DNA of 64,000 nucleotides from IDS-8 sp040902105 (lineage in GTDB: Bacteria > Pseudomonadota > Gammaproteobacteria > Steroidobacterales > Woeseiaceae): NCBI GenBank assembly GCA_040902105.1, contig JBBDXW010000033.1, forward strand, positions 62,001-126,000, written 5' to 3'. Below are positions 1 to 10,126 of the stretch, one piece after another. The notes under the pieces were generated by a model, which saw nothing but the letters and a program-made list of their open reading frames with translations, searched no databases and was not told the DNA's origin. The position numbers and the translations under genes are program-made. How positions within the stretch are numbered: the stretch's first letter is position 1; every line of letters begins with the position of its first letter.

Positions 1-350
1 CCCATCAGCAGATTGTTGTAGCGCGATACGTCGGCAGGCGCGCTTTCGGCAACGATCTGACTCCAGTCGGCGTCGAGTTCTTCCGCCACCAGGGTTGTGA
101 GGCCGGTATAGGTGCCCTGGCCCATTTCCAGATGTTTGATCACGACCGCGATGCTGTTGTCGGGGTTGATACGAATAAATGCGTTCGGAGCGAATGCTCC
201 ATTCGATTTTGTGATGATGGCTGCGTCGGCTTCCGCTGCCGCCCTGGATGGAGAAAGCGAGACGCCGATCGTGAGGCCCGCGCCTGCGATACCGATTGCC
301 TTCAGGAAGTCACGCCGGGTCGTCGACTCGAACGGTTTGGCTGTGAACAT
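1..350 (-). CDS. Molybdopterin-binding subunit of isoquinoline 1-oxidoreductase-type hydroxylase (N-terminus, cut by window edge)
   Basis: Only the first 116 codons lie in the window. The protein opens with a twin-arginine export signal (TTRRDFLKAIG, residues 10-20) and a hydrophobic stretch ending near SRAAA. It then shows the FIRINPDNSI and KHLEMGQGTYTG segments typical of the large, molybdenum-cofactor-binding subunit of the IorB / xanthine dehydrogenase family. These enzymes hydroxylate N-heterocycles or oxidise aldehydes, usually in the periplasm. The ATG at 350 follows GGAGTG. It begins 10 bases after the stop of the 2Fe-2S subunit, so the two form an operon. The substrate cannot be told from this fragment. 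Confidence 0.88.
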   Translation of the reverse strand, partial: MFTAKPFESTTRRDFLKAIGIAGAGLTIGVSLSPSRAAAEADAAIITKSNGAFAPNAFIRINPDNSIAVVIKHLEMGQGTYTGLTTLVAEELDADWSQIVAESAPADVSRYNNLLM

Positions 351-360
351 GTCCCACTCC

Positions 361-819
361 TTATGCGAGGTTCGCGGCTGCGGTCTTGATTGCCGCACGA
401 ATACGTACGTACGTGGCGCAACGACAGATATTGCCGGACATTGCGCGGTCGATGTCGTCGTCGCCTGGCCGACGATTCGTCTGAAGCAATGCGGCTGCGG
501 ACATGATTTGCCCGGACTGGCAGTAACCACATTGCGGCACGGCGTGTTGCTCCCACGCCGCCTGCACGGCCTTCGCTTCTTTCGACTTTATTCCCTCAAT
601 AGTCGTGATGCGCTTGCCCGCCATTGCCGAGACCGGGGTCACGCAAGACCGGACCGCGGCACCATCTACATGCACCGTACACGCGCCGCACAGCGCCATG
701 CCGCATCCGTATTTCGTGCCGGTGAGTTCGATGTGGTCGCGGATAGCCCACAAGAGCGGCGTATCCGGCGCGGCATCGATCGTATGGTCGACGTCGTTGA
801 CATTGATGGTGATGGGCAT
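361..819 (-). CDS. (2Fe-2S)-binding subunit of isoquinoline 1-oxidoreductase-type hydroxylase
   Basis: 152 residues, the normal size for the small electron-transfer subunit (IorA/CoxS-like). The N-terminal plant-type ferredoxin domain has the cysteine set GTKYGCGMALCGACTVHVDG. The C-terminal helical 2Fe-2S domain has CGYCQSGQ and NICRCATY. Electrons from the molybdenum centre of the neighbouring large subunit pass through these two clusters. The longer open frame starts at 999, but the ATG at 819 has GAGGAG six bases upstream and starts exactly at the conserved ITINVNDVDH beta strand. It is the first gene of the operon and faces an AraC-family gene. Confidence 0.93.
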   Translation of the reverse strand: MPITINVNDVDHTIDAAPDTPLLWAIRDHIELTGTKYGCGMALCGACTVHVDGAAVRSCVTPVSAMAGKRITTIEGIKSKEAKAVQAAWEQHAVPQCGYCQSGQIMSAAALLQTNRRPGDDDIDRAMSGNICRCATYVRIRAAIKTAAANLA

Positions 820-1006
820 ATCGATCTCCTCGGTACTTTTCGAGTATAGACGGTGCGAAGCAAGTTGCAGGACGCGTGCATCCGACCCATAAACTATGAG
901 CCTGCTGACCCCTCCGCGGTTATCAGGAAAGTACGTCATGTTTGCACAAAACTCCGAGCGAGAGGCTGAATTACGAACAGAACGGTTACTTTGATGCAAT
1001 AATCCT

Positions 1007-1915
1007 GTGGCTTCTCTATGTCTTCCTGTGTGGATCGCAAGCGCCGTGAAATTATGCTCCGAACTGGCCGAATCGATCAGCCGTCACGTCACCGGTGACG
1101 GCGAACAGGGCACGCCGATTCCCGGGCTCGTTCTGTACCGCAGGAGTTACGCGCTTTCTCGCACCCCGGGCATATACAAACCCTCAATCTGCGTGGTCGC
1201 CCAGGGCCGCAAACGCATGCACTACGGCGACAACAGTCATAGCTACGATCCAGACAACTATTTGATCAATTCGCTGACTTTGCCGGCCGAGGCAGAGATA
1301 TTCGATGTTTCGCCTGAGCAGCCGTTTCTGGCGCTGATACTCAGTATCGACCGCCTGATCGTCAGTCGCCTCATGATCGACATGGATGCACAGTCAGCCA
1401 GACCCGAAATAGCCGGCGTGCCGGGCATTTGCGTATCGAGCCCGCTAACCGAGCGCCTCCGCCTGGGCTTCACTCGCCTCCTGTGCCTGCTCGACGATCC
1501 GCTCGACCATTCGATACTTGCACCGGGCCTGCTGTACGAGCTCCATTACGAGGTACTGCGAGGTCCGCACGGTTACCTGCTGCGCAATTGCGTACACAAC
1601 GACTCTCGCGCGAACCGCATCGCTCCGATCGTTCATCACATCGAGGAAAACTTTCACCGGCCGCTGAACATTGAATCGATCGCCGGTTTCGCCGGCATGA
1701 GTGAATCGACTCTGTATCAGTACTTCAGGGACGTCACCTCAATGTCGCCGATGCAGTTCGTGAAGAGCTTGCGACTGCATCAGGCTCGAATGTTGTTGTT
1801 AAGCGGTAGCCAGGCGAGCGAAGCATGCTATCGCGTCGGCTACGGCAGTCCGTCTCAGTTCAGCCGCGAGTTCAAGCGCTTTTTCGGCGACTTGCCGAGC
1901 GAGGTGACTCGCTAG
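1007..1915 (+). CDS. AraC family transcriptional regulator
   Basis: About 302 residues. The N-terminal half resembles the AraC_N domain (PF06719 type: PGLVLYRRSY, PSICVVAQGRKRMHYGD, YLINSLTLPAEAEI). The C-terminal 100 residues carry the two helix-turn-helix units of AraC proteins (SIAGFAGMSESTLYQYFRDVT and ACYRVGYGSPSQFSREFKRFFG). It is divergent from the hydroxylase operon with about 190 bases between them, so it probably controls that operon; this is inferred from position. The start is uncertain. GTG codons at 1007, 1028 and 1046 are all in frame and none has a good ribosome site. The 1046 start would best match the length of relatives. Confidence 0.88.
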   Translation: MASLCLPVWIASAVKLCSELAESISRHVTGDGEQGTPIPGLVLYRRSYALSRTPGIYKPSICVVAQGRKRMHYGDNSHSYDPDNYLINSLTLPAEAEIFDVSPEQPFLALILSIDRLIVSRLMIDMDAQSARPEIAGVPGICVSSPLTERLRLGFTRLLCLLDDPLDHSILAPGLLYELHYEVLRGPHGYLLRNCVHNDSRANRIAPIVHHIEENFHRPLNIESIAGFAGMSESTLYQYFRDVTSMSPMQFVKSLRLHQARMLLLSGSQASEACYRVGYGSPSQFSREFKRFFGDLPSEVTR

Positions 1916-2028
1916 TGCACCCCGTCGCAAATAATCGACCATTCTCGCGGCGCCTTTTCGCGTCTGGCGGCGTACCGCCCGGGATACAGCGGACGGCCGT
2001 GGCTTCGCTGATTAGTCGCCGCCCACGT

Positions 2029-2100
2029 CGGCAAGGGCATCGGCAAGGGCATCGGCAAGGGCATCGGCAAGGGCATCGGCAAGGGCATCGGCAAGGGCAG
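2029..2100. repeat. Six tandem copies of a 12-bp unit
   Basis: The unit CGGCAAGGGCAT is repeated five times without change, followed by a sixth copy ending in G. It sits between the AraC gene and the YdcH-like gene. Because 12 is a multiple of three, all six reading frames stay open through it. That creates artefact reading frames rich in ADAL or GHRQ repeats. Nothing suggests it is coding. Confidence 0.95.
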
Positions 2101-2213
2101 CAACAGCGACGCTGCGGCGAAGCTTGCGACCTGGGTGCTGCTGCGGAGAAAACGGCGCCGCGAGAATTGTCAGATTATCGGCCGTGGCAGGATGTCGTCG
2201 AGGATATCGCCAA

Positions 2214-2432
2214 TCAGGCATCGAGATCGGGAATCAGCTCGCTTTCGAGCTGTGCAATCATGTCTTTCAGGACCAGTCGGCGTTTTTTGAGCCGGCGGAT
2301 GCGCAACTGATCGACCAGCGGGTCGTTCGACAGCCGATCGATCAGGTAGTCGAGGTCGCGATGACTGATGCGCAGTTCCCGCAGTCTCGCAAACTCCCTG
2401 AAGCATTCGGTGTCGATTTTGGTGTCGGTCAT
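2214..2432 (-). CDS. YdcH family (DUF465) small protein
   Basis: 72 residues, almost entirely helical. The family signature is clear: HRDLDYLIDRL, then D-x-L-x-x-LKKRRLVLKDMI. Such proteins are short coiled-coil cytoplasmic proteins of unknown function, widespread in proteobacteria. The ATG at 2432 opens the frame. It lies downstream of cysQ on the same strand, 71 bases away. Function is not known from the sequence. Confidence 0.88.
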   Translation of the reverse strand: MTDTKIDTECFREFARLRELRISHRDLDYLIDRLSNDPLVDQLRIRRLKKRRLVLKDMIAQLESELIPDLDA

Positions 2433-2503
2433 AGACAGCGGCAGAAGCCTGCCAAACCCGGTGCCCTCGTCAGTCGCAATATTAGCTCAGTTACGGCGTC
2501 AAA

Positions 2504-3307
2504 TTACGCAACCGGCGCAACGATCCCGAGCCAGTCATGGTCGCGTGGCCCGAGGACCATGAAGTGGGGGTTGAGAATGTCCGGTTTCTCATTGTAGGAC
2601 AAAGGCTTGCCATCGAGTTGCAGGACTGCGCCGCCCGCCTGTTCGGCCACGGCCTGGGCCGCCGCGGTGTCCCATTCCGAGGTCGGTCCCAGGCGGGGAT
2701 ACACGTCGGCGGCCCCTTCTGCAACGAGGCAGAACTTGAGCGAGCTGCCCATCGGCACCATTTCGAAATTCTCGAGTTTTTCGAGAAAAGCATCGAGGCT
2801 GGCGCCGCGGTGTGAACGACTGCCGACGACGCGGACCGGATTCGCACTTTCGACCGCAATATGTATCGGGTGCCGCTCGCCGTCCGCGCTGCGAAGTTCC
2901 GCGCCCCGGCCCTCGCAGCCGACGTAGGTTTTTCCCATGACCGGCACATGAACCACCCCGAGCACGGGACGATGATGGTCGATCAGGGCGATGTTGACGG
3001 TGAATTCACCGTTGCGCTTGACGAACTCCCGGGTCCCGTCGAGAGGATCGACCAGCCAGTAACGTTGCCAGGCACGGCGCAGGTCGAAGTCGGGGAGGCC
3101 GCTTTCTTCCGAAATGACCGGCATGTCGGGAGTCAATCTCCCGAGTCCGTCCAGGATGCAACGATGCGCCGACATGTCCGCCAGCGTCAGCGGCGAGTCG
3201 TCTTCCTTTGCCTCGATATCGAAATCGGTCGCATAGACTTCGAGGATTGCGGCGCCTGCCGCGATCGCCGTGGCGACCACAGGTTCGATCAGTTCTTCCA
3301 GATTCAT
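2504..3307 (-). CDS. cysQ: 3'(2'),5'-bisphosphate nucleotidase CysQ
   Basis: 267 residues of the inositol monophosphatase-like fold. The metal-binding motifs are all present: ISEESG (about 65-70), DPLDGTREFVKRNGEF (about 87-102) and WDTAAAQAVAEQAGG (about 212-226). The GTREF-KRNGEFTVNIAL form of the second motif separates CysQ from true inositol phosphatases. The enzyme removes the 3' phosphate of PAP, a by-product of sulfate assimilation. The gene follows rhlB on the same strand with 24 bases between. Confidence 0.93.
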   Translation of the reverse strand: MNLEELIEPVVATAIAAGAAILEVYATDFDIEAKEDDSPLTLADMSAHRCILDGLGRLTPDMPVISEESGLPDFDLRRAWQRYWLVDPLDGTREFVKRNGEFTVNIALIDHHRPVLGVVHVPVMGKTYVGCEGRGAELRSADGERHPIHIAVESANPVRVVGSRSHRGASLDAFLEKLENFEMVPMGSSLKFCLVAEGAADVYPRLGPTSEWDTAAAQAVAEQAGGAVLQLDGKPLSYNEKPDILNPHFMVLGPRDHDWLGIVAPVA

Positions 3308-3331
3308 GTTGGGTTCCTGAGGCGAGCCGGA

Positions 3332-4642
3332 CTACACCCGCCGCGGGTTTTTCCGGCCGCTCGAACCGCGGCTCGTGGTTCCGGATCGCTTGTTATCCGG
3401 CCGTCGGTTGCCGGCTCGGTCACCCAGCCGTTTGTCGCGTCTTTTTGGGCTCGATTTTTTCAGTTCGGGCAGGAGCTTCGGATCGAACGTCGCCACCGGA
3501 ATCTTATGGCCGATGTAGTCTTCGATATCGGGCAACGAGATCGCGTAGGTCTCGCAGCCGAAGCTGATGGCGTCGCCCGCAGCACCGGCGCGCGCGGTGC
3601 GGCCGATTCGGTGCACGTAATCTTCGGAATCCTGCGGCAGGTCGTAGTTGATGACGTACTGCACATCGGGGATGTGCAGCCCACGCGACGCCACGTCGGT
3701 GCCAATCAGTACCGGCAGCTCGCCACTCAGGAATTTACGCATCATGCTGAGGCGTTTCTTCTGCGGCACGTCGCCCGAGATCGCCTCCGCATTAATGCCG
3801 TTCGCAATCAGGCAGGCTTCCACGCGTTCGGCTTCCCGTTTGGTGTTGACAAACACCATGATGCGTCCTGTGCCCATTTCGCGAATCAGGCCGACGAGGA
3901 GAGGCAACTTTTCGGGATTCGACGGGAAGAATATCGCCTGGCGCACCCGGTCTACGGTCACCTTGTCCGGTTCGATGCGAATCAGCTCCGGATCGTTCAT
4001 ATGCTCGTACGCAAGCTCGAGGACCCGGTGCGACAAAGTGGCTGAAAAGAGCATGTTGAGCCGCTTTTCGTGCGGCGGCAGGCGGCGCAGGAGGTAGCGG
4101 ATGTCCTTGATGAAGCCCAGGTCGAACATGCGGTCTGCCTCATCGAGTATGGCGACCTCGACCCGATCCAGCTTGAATACGCCCTGCTTGAAGTAGTCGA
4201 TGATGCGGCCGGGGGTCCCGATGAGCACGTCGATACCCTCTTTTATTTCGTGCCGCTGCTTTTCGTAGTCGGTACCGCCGTACGCGAGCGCGATCCGCAA
4301 GCCGGTATGCTTGCCCAGCAGGGCGGCGTCGCGCGCGATCTGCACCGCCAGTTCGCGGGTCGGCGCCAGAATAAAGACACGCGGCTGCCTTTGACCGTCG
4401 CCACCGCCGCCCTCGGCCGGATTGCGCAGGAGTCGCTGGTACGCGGCAATCAGAAAGGCCGCGGTTTTGCCCGTCCCCGTCTGCGCCTGGCCGGCGACGT
4501 CCTGGTTGTCGAGCGCAAGCGGCAGCGTGCTCGCCTGAATCGGCGTGCAATAGTCGAAACCGGCGTCGCGGATGCCGCACCTTAAGGTTTCATCGAGCTC
4601 CAATGAGTCGAATCTGAGCGTGGTCAGATGGTTATCAGGCAT
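3332..4642 (-). CDS. rhlB: ATP-dependent RNA helicase RhlB
   Basis: 436 residues. Motifs in order: Q motif FDYCTPIQASTLPLA (about 29-43), Walker A AQTGTGKT, PTRELA, DEAD box ILDEADRMFDLGF, SAT (LFSATL), and HRIGRTARAG. A basic, disordered tail from about residue 390 (KKSSPKRRDKRLG onward) ends the protein, as in RhlB, where the tail binds RNA. The N-terminal match to Escherichia RhlB (HLT..F..L, CTPIQA, GQDVAGQAQTGTGKT) and its position divergent from trxA-rho support RhlB over RhlE or SrmB. It unwinds mRNA structure for the degradosome. Confidence 0.94.
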   Translation of the reverse strand: MPDNHLTTLRFDSLELDETLRCGIRDAGFDYCTPIQASTLPLALDNQDVAGQAQTGTGKTAAFLIAAYQRLLRNPAEGGGGDGQRQPRVFILAPTRELAVQIARDAALLGKHTGLRIALAYGGTDYEKQRHEIKEGIDVLIGTPGRIIDYFKQGVFKLDRVEVAILDEADRMFDLGFIKDIRYLLRRLPPHEKRLNMLFSATLSHRVLELAYEHMNDPELIRIEPDKVTVDRVRQAIFFPSNPEKLPLLVGLIREMGTGRIMVFVNTKREAERVEACLIANGINAEAISGDVPQKKRLSMMRKFLSGELPVLIGTDVASRGLHIPDVQYVINYDLPQDSEDYVHRIGRTARAGAAGDAISFGCETYAISLPDIEDYIGHKIPVATFDPKLLPELKKSSPKRRDKRLGDRAGNRRPDNKRSGTTSRGSSGRKNPRRV

Positions 4643-4973
4643 GAATTGTCGTCAAGAAAATATGGGTCAAGGGCTTGCAAAATGCTTCGCGAAGGGGTCA
4701 AATTGGCCGATATCGACGCGACAATCGTCGCACCTGCCAGCTTCGCCAGCAACGAAATCTCAACGAAATCCAAGAGAAAGCGCCAGAGATGCGGCAATTG
4801 AAGCTGCAATTGTATCGGCCTTATCATCAATCGAGCCGGCGATAAAGCTGCGACATATTGCCTGATTGATCAGGCAGCGTCATCCATTTTGCAGTGGTCG
4901 TTCGGTCCCGGGGGGACCGGGGCGGACAAAACCTGAAGCCTATTCAAGCCCGTAACTTCGGAGGTAAGTGCCG
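4643..4973. other. Divergent rhlB / trxA intergenic region
   Basis: About 330 bases with no convincing gene. It must hold the promoters of both rhlB and trxA-rho. An 18-base palindrome at 4859-4876 (TGCCTGAT-TG-ATCAGGCA) could be an operator or a small hairpin. A second short GC hairpin at 4903-4919 (CGGTCCC / GGGACCG) lies in the presumed trxA leader. No promoter could be assigned with confidence. Confidence 0.5.
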
Positions 4974-5296
4974 GTGAGCGACAACATTGTCCACACCAAT
5001 GACAGCAATTTTGAAGCAGATGTACTGCAGGCCGACAAGCCTGTGCTGCTGGATTTCTGGGCGGAATGGTGTGGGCCCTGCAGGATGATCGCGCCGCTTC
5101 TGGACGAGGCGGCAAAAGAGTATGCGGACCGGTTGACGGTCGCGAAGATCAATATCGACGAAAATCCGAATACACCACCAAAGTTTGGCATTCGCAGCAT
5201 CCCGACACTGATGTTATTCAAAAACGGCTCAGTGCAGGCTCAGAAGCTGGGGGCGATGTCAAAATCTCAATTAACCGAGTTTTTGGAAACCAATCT

Positions 5297-5300
<4 letters not shown>
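4974..5300 (+). CDS. trxA: Thioredoxin 1
   Basis: 108 residues, matching the classic thioredoxin length. The active site WCGPC lies in the DFWAEWCGPCRMIAPLLDE segment. The cis-proline loop RSIPTLMLFKNG and the closing helix are intact. It reduces protein disulfides in the cytoplasm and is the electron donor for enzymes such as MsrA and DsbD. The GTG at 4974 is preferred over the GTG at 4968. GGAGG (4960-4964) lies nine bases upstream of 4974 but only three from 4968, and the resulting MSDNIVHTND start matches other thioredoxins. Placement before rho is conserved in gammaproteobacteria. Confidence 0.95.
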
Positions 5301-6733
<1,433 letters not shown>

Positions 6734-6792
6734 CGATGTCGCCCGACCGCCATGGATGGCGGGAGTGCAGAACACGCAGGAGCAGTTATCTG

Positions 6793-6882
6793 CCGCGGGG
6801 CGGGCTCCTACAGGGCACGATACATACGGCTTGCCAATACGATCGATAAAAACCCTGTAGGAGCCGCCCCGCGGGCGACCTG
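6793..6882. repeat. Paired inverted REP-like element A
   Basis: Two inverted copies of a GGGGCGGGCTCCTACAGGG-like unit (6793-6815 and 6853-6875) flank a 37-base spacer. The core differs from the other five pairs in the window, with CCGCGGGGCGG in place of CCCGCAATGGCGG. The outer GGGCGACCTG end is shared. It lies between rho and the DoxX gene, which converge here. Confidence 0.85.
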
Positions 6883-6913
6883 CGACGAACGAATCCTACG
6901 ACGTTCCCGTCGC

Positions 6914-7321
6914 CTATTCAGGCGAACCGCGCGCCGCGTCAACGCTCCAGATGCCCGCCCCGCGCGCCGAGATGTAAAGGAACACGAAGCACATCAGCAC
7001 CGCGAGATCGCCGCCGTTGGTAATCGGCAGAAATGCCGAGCCCGGGAGGGCGTCGAACGATCCGTGGGCTATCCAGTACGCCGCCGCCGCGAATCCGCTG
7101 CACAGAAACGCGAATGGCCGGGTAAACAGCCCGATCATTACCATCACGCCGCCAACCAGTTCGATTGGGCCGGCGAGCCACAGCATATAGCCGCTGGCCT
7201 GGTAGTCCGCAGGCGGAAAGCCGAACAACTTCTGCGTGCCGTGCCACAGCAGCAGAAAGCCCGTGATGATGCGCATCAGCGCATAGGTTTGTTCCTGGTA
7301 TGACTTCATGACTGACAGCAT
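6914..7321 (-). CDS. DoxX family membrane protein
   Basis: 135 residues with four predicted membrane helices. DoxX features are visible: LMRIITGFLLLWHGTQKLFGF near the N-terminus, PIELVGGVMVMIGLFTRP in the middle, and a hydrophobic C-terminal helix. The family includes subunits of quinone-linked oxidoreductases and proteins of unknown role in the inner membrane. The ATG at 7321 has GAGGAG seven bases upstream; a second ATG at 7309 is possible. No operon partner is evident. Confidence 0.9.
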   Translation of the reverse strand: MLSVMKSYQEQTYALMRIITGFLLLWHGTQKLFGFPPADYQASGYMLWLAGPIELVGGVMVMIGLFTRPFAFLCSGFAAAAYWIAHGSFDALPGSAFLPITNGGDLAVLMCFVFLYISARGAGIWSVDAARGSPE

Positions 7322-7433
7322 GTCAAAGCTCCTCTTGTTCTTGTATGGACTTCGATTGGACTTCGCCGGCCGGTCACTCCGGCAGGTCGATTGGCTCCGT
7401 AAGCAGTACCTGTCGCCGCACTAGCCTTCGTCA

Positions 7434-7524
7434 GGTGCCGGACTTGGATTTTTGGACATTTCATCTGGACACGCGATTCTGCATCGACCCACTGCGAAAT
7501 GTCCAAAAATCCAAGTCCGGCACC
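7434..7524. repeat. Perfect 29-bp inverted repeat with 33-bp loop
   Basis: 7434-7462 (GGTGCCGGACTTGGATTTTT...) is the exact reverse complement of 7496-7524. No T-run follows on either strand, so it does not look like an ordinary terminator. It lies between the moeA stop and the DoxX promoter region. It may be a small mobile (MITE-like) element or a processed RNA structure. Confidence 0.9.
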
Positions 7525-7526
7525 GC

Positions 7527-8735
7527 TCAGGGCGCATCCCAGCGATGCAGCGGTACCGGGCTGTCTTCAGCGAAGTAGCCCTGCTCCCGCGCCAGCTCCA
7601 CGTAGCCGTCGGTACCGCCGAGGGCCGTGAAATCGCCCGACGTGTTGGTCGGCACTGGCCGCGCTCTCAGCGTGCCGTCGATGTTGCTTTGCAGCCTGAC
7701 CGGCATGAAAAAGGTGAGATCGGCTTTGAAGGTGACGCTCTCGGTCAGGAGCGCCCATTCCCCGGGTCGCGCGCTGCGCCCGCTGGCGTCCATGAGTGCC
7801 GGCAATACGTACTGGCGACAACAGACGAGCGTCGACACCGGATTGCCGGGCAGGGCGAACACCGCCTGATCGTCCGGGCCCATGCCGAACCACATGGGCT
7901 TTCCCGGGCGCTGACTGATTTTGTGCAAGATCATTCTCACGCCAAGATCGGCCAGTATTTGCGGCACAAAATCGGCTTTGCCCATCGACACGCCGCCGCT
8001 CAGTATCAGGACTTGCGCCTCGCGCAGATGCATGGCGATGCTTGTTCGCAGCGCTTCCGGATCGTCGATGAGGTGGTCGTGGCGGCAGTTCATAAATCCC
8101 TGCAGCTGCAACATCGCGACCACTGCAGGCCCGTTCGACAGGCGGATCTGGTGCGGTTCTATCGGCCGCCCCGGCGCGACCAGTTCGTTACCGGTCGAAA
8201 CGACTCTGATCGCGGGTTGCCTGCTCACTTCGATCGTGTGCAGGCCGCAGGACGCGACGATGGCGATCTCGTTGGCGGTAAGCATTGCACCCGGCGCCAG
8301 AACCTGCGTGCCCTGGCGGTGATCGGAACCTTGCGCATGAATGAACTGGCCGCGCGCCGCGCGATAATCCTGCTCGACTTCCGCTATGCCGCCCGCTACG
8401 GATATACGTTCGCCCGGAATGATGCAGTCGCTGCCGATCGGCAGCATTGCGCCGGTCATGATTTCGATGCAACCGTTGCTGTCCGTCAAGGTGGAGACGG
8501 GATCGCCGGCATGTTGTGTAGCCGCGATCCGAAACGCCCTGATGCCGCGGGCCAGAGCGTCATGCCGCACGGCGATGCCGTCCATCGTGACCCGGTCGAA
8601 AGGAGGCTGGTCGCGTTCCGCGACAACCGCCTGGCGCAGAATGCGCCCGGCTGCCGCCGCGCAATCGACGGGCTCGGTGTCGAACGCCGGCATTGCCAGC
8701 GAGATCGCTTCCTTGGCAGCCGTTGTCGTGAGCAC
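7527..8735 (-). CDS. moeA: Molybdopterin molybdenumtransferase MoeA
   Basis: 402 residues, a typical MoeA length. Seen in order: PPFDRVTMDGIAVR (about 46-59), GAMLPIGSDCIIPGE, the STGNELV segment, the LILSGGVSMGKADFVP nucleotide/molybdopterin motif, and ALPGNPVSTLVCC. MoeA inserts molybdate into adenylylated molybdopterin to make the molybdenum cofactor. That cofactor is needed by the hydroxylase at the left edge and by MsrP at 29 kb. The frame runs further upstream, but the GTG at 8735 lies just two bases after the purD stop and fits the family N-terminus. It is probably translated from the purHD transcript. Confidence 0.92.
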   Translation of the reverse strand: MLTTTAAKEAISLAMPAFDTEPVDCAAAAGRILRQAVVAERDQPPFDRVTMDGIAVRHDALARGIRAFRIAATQHAGDPVSTLTDSNGCIEIMTGAMLPIGSDCIIPGERISVAGGIAEVEQDYRAARGQFIHAQGSDHRQGTQVLAPGAMLTANEIAIVASCGLHTIEVSRQPAIRVVSTGNELVAPGRPIEPHQIRLSNGPAVVAMLQLQGFMNCRHDHLIDDPEALRTSIAMHLREAQVLILSGGVSMGKADFVPQILADLGVRMILHKISQRPGKPMWFGMGPDDQAVFALPGNPVSTLVCCRQYVLPALMDASGRSARPGEWALLTESVTFKADLTFFMPVRLQSNIDGTLRARPVPTNTSGDFTALGGTDGYVELAREQGYFAEDSPVPLHRWDAP

Positions 8736-8737
8736 GT

Positions 8738-10036
8738 TCAGCGACGCCGGACGGACCGGGCAGCAACGATGGCCCGATGGCCGATATCGGTGCGATACCA
8801 GGCATCCGGCCAGTGAATGCGCCGGACCTGCGCATAGGCCATCTCTTTCGCTTCGGCGACCGAAACCCCCAGACCGACGACGCACAGGACACGCCCACCG
8901 CTTGTTACGACCTCGTCTCCGCTCGTGACGGTGCCCGCGTGAAAGACCTTGACGGCGCCGCTTCTCGAATCCGACAGGCCTGTGATCGTGTCGCCTTTGC
9001 GATAGGTGCCCGGATAGCCGCCGGCGGCCATCACGACGCCGAGGGCCGCCCGGCTATCCCATTCCACTGACATGTCCGCGAGTCTTCCTTCGAGCGTCGC
9101 CGTGCAGATTGCGACGAGGTCCGAGTGCAGCCTTGCCATGATCGGCTGCGTCTCCGGATCGCCGAAGCGGCAATTGAACTCGAGCACGCTGGGTGTGCCG
9201 TCCGCGGCGATGATGACGCCCGCATACAGGAAACCGAGGTAGTCGATGCCATCGGCCCGCAGCCCGTCCAGGGTAGGGCGAATGATTTCACCCATGATGC
9301 GTTTTTCGAGCGCAGGCGTTACCAGCGGAGCCGGCGAATAAGCGCCCATGCCGCCGGTATTCGGACCCGTGTCGCCGTCATCCCGCGCCTTGTGGTCCTG
9401 GGACGTCGCGAGCGGCAGAACGCTTTTGCCGTCGGTGATAACAATGAAACTCGCTTCTTCGCCTTCAAGAAAGTCTTCGACCACGATCCTGCGGCCGGCC
9501 TCGCCGAAAGTGCCGGCGCCCAGCATATCTCTGGCAGCCTGTTCTGCTTCAAACAGGGTCCTTGCAACGACAACGCCTTTGCCGGCTGCGAGGCCGTCCG
9601 CCTTGACGACGATCGGCACGCCTTCGCTGCGGATGTAACGGAGCGCGGCATCCAGATCCGTGAAGCTCCTGTAGGCTGCCGTGGGAATGTTGTGACGCTC
9701 GAGGAACGATTTGCTGAAGGACTTGGATCCTTCCAGTTGCGCGGCTTCCGCAGTCGGGCCGAAGCACGCGAGCCCGCGCGCCCGGAAGCGATCGACAATG
9801 CCGGCGACCAGCGGTAGCTCGGGCCCGATGATCGTCAGGCCGACCGCCTCGGATTCGGCAACGGCAAGCAGCTCGTCGATGTCGTCGGAGGCCACCGCGA
9901 TGTTGCGCAGGTTCGGCTCGAGAGCAGTGCCCGCGTTACCGGGTGCGACCAGCACTTCGGTCACGTTCGGCGACTGTGCGCATTTCCAGGCCAGCGCATG
10001 TTCACGGCCACCGCCGCCAACAATGAGAACTTTCAT
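8738..10036 (-). CDS. purD: Phosphoribosylamine-glycine ligase PurD
   Basis: 432 residues. The N-terminal MKVLIVGGGGREHALAWK is the PurD signature. An ATP-grasp core follows (IVVKADGLAAGKGVVVA, then NTGGMGAYSPAP and EFNCRFGDPETQ). It joins glycine to 5-phosphoribosylamine in the second step of purine synthesis. The ATG at 10036 follows a GGATGAAG stretch; the open frame before it is not conserved. It is downstream of purH with a 90-base gap. Confidence 0.95.
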   Translation of the reverse strand: MKVLIVGGGGREHALAWKCAQSPNVTEVLVAPGNAGTALEPNLRNIAVASDDIDELLAVAESEAVGLTIIGPELPLVAGIVDRFRARGLACFGPTAEAAQLEGSKSFSKSFLERHNIPTAAYRSFTDLDAALRYIRSEGVPIVVKADGLAAGKGVVVARTLFEAEQAARDMLGAGTFGEAGRRIVVEDFLEGEEASFIVITDGKSVLPLATSQDHKARDDGDTGPNTGGMGAYSPAPLVTPALEKRIMGEIIRPTLDGLRADGIDYLGFLYAGVIIAADGTPSVLEFNCRFGDPETQPIMARLHSDLVAICTATLEGRLADMSVEWDSRAALGVVMAAGGYPGTYRKGDTITGLSDSRSGAVKVFHAGTVTSGDEVVTSGGRVLCVVGLGVSVAEAKEMAYAQVRRIHWPDAWYRTDIGHRAIVAARSVRRR

Positions 10037-10126
10037 CGATACTTCATCCGCTTGTCGCTTGTCGCTTGTCCGTCCGCCGCGCCAAAGGCTCGCGGCGCTT
10101 GCTCTCAACAATAATGCGGCGGCCGC

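Noticed and set aside
2029..2100. CRISPR array
   Set aside because: The repeats abut one another with no spacers; units are only 12 bases. No cas genes are present.
1825..2310. Frames rich in GHRQ or ADAL repeats
   Set aside because: They come solely from the 12-bp tandem repeat, which keeps every frame open. No ribosome site or family match.
7452..8816. 454-codon plus-strand frame over moeA
   Set aside because: Opposite strand of moeA; Arg/His/Gln-rich sequence with no motif. The moeA frame shows all family motifs.
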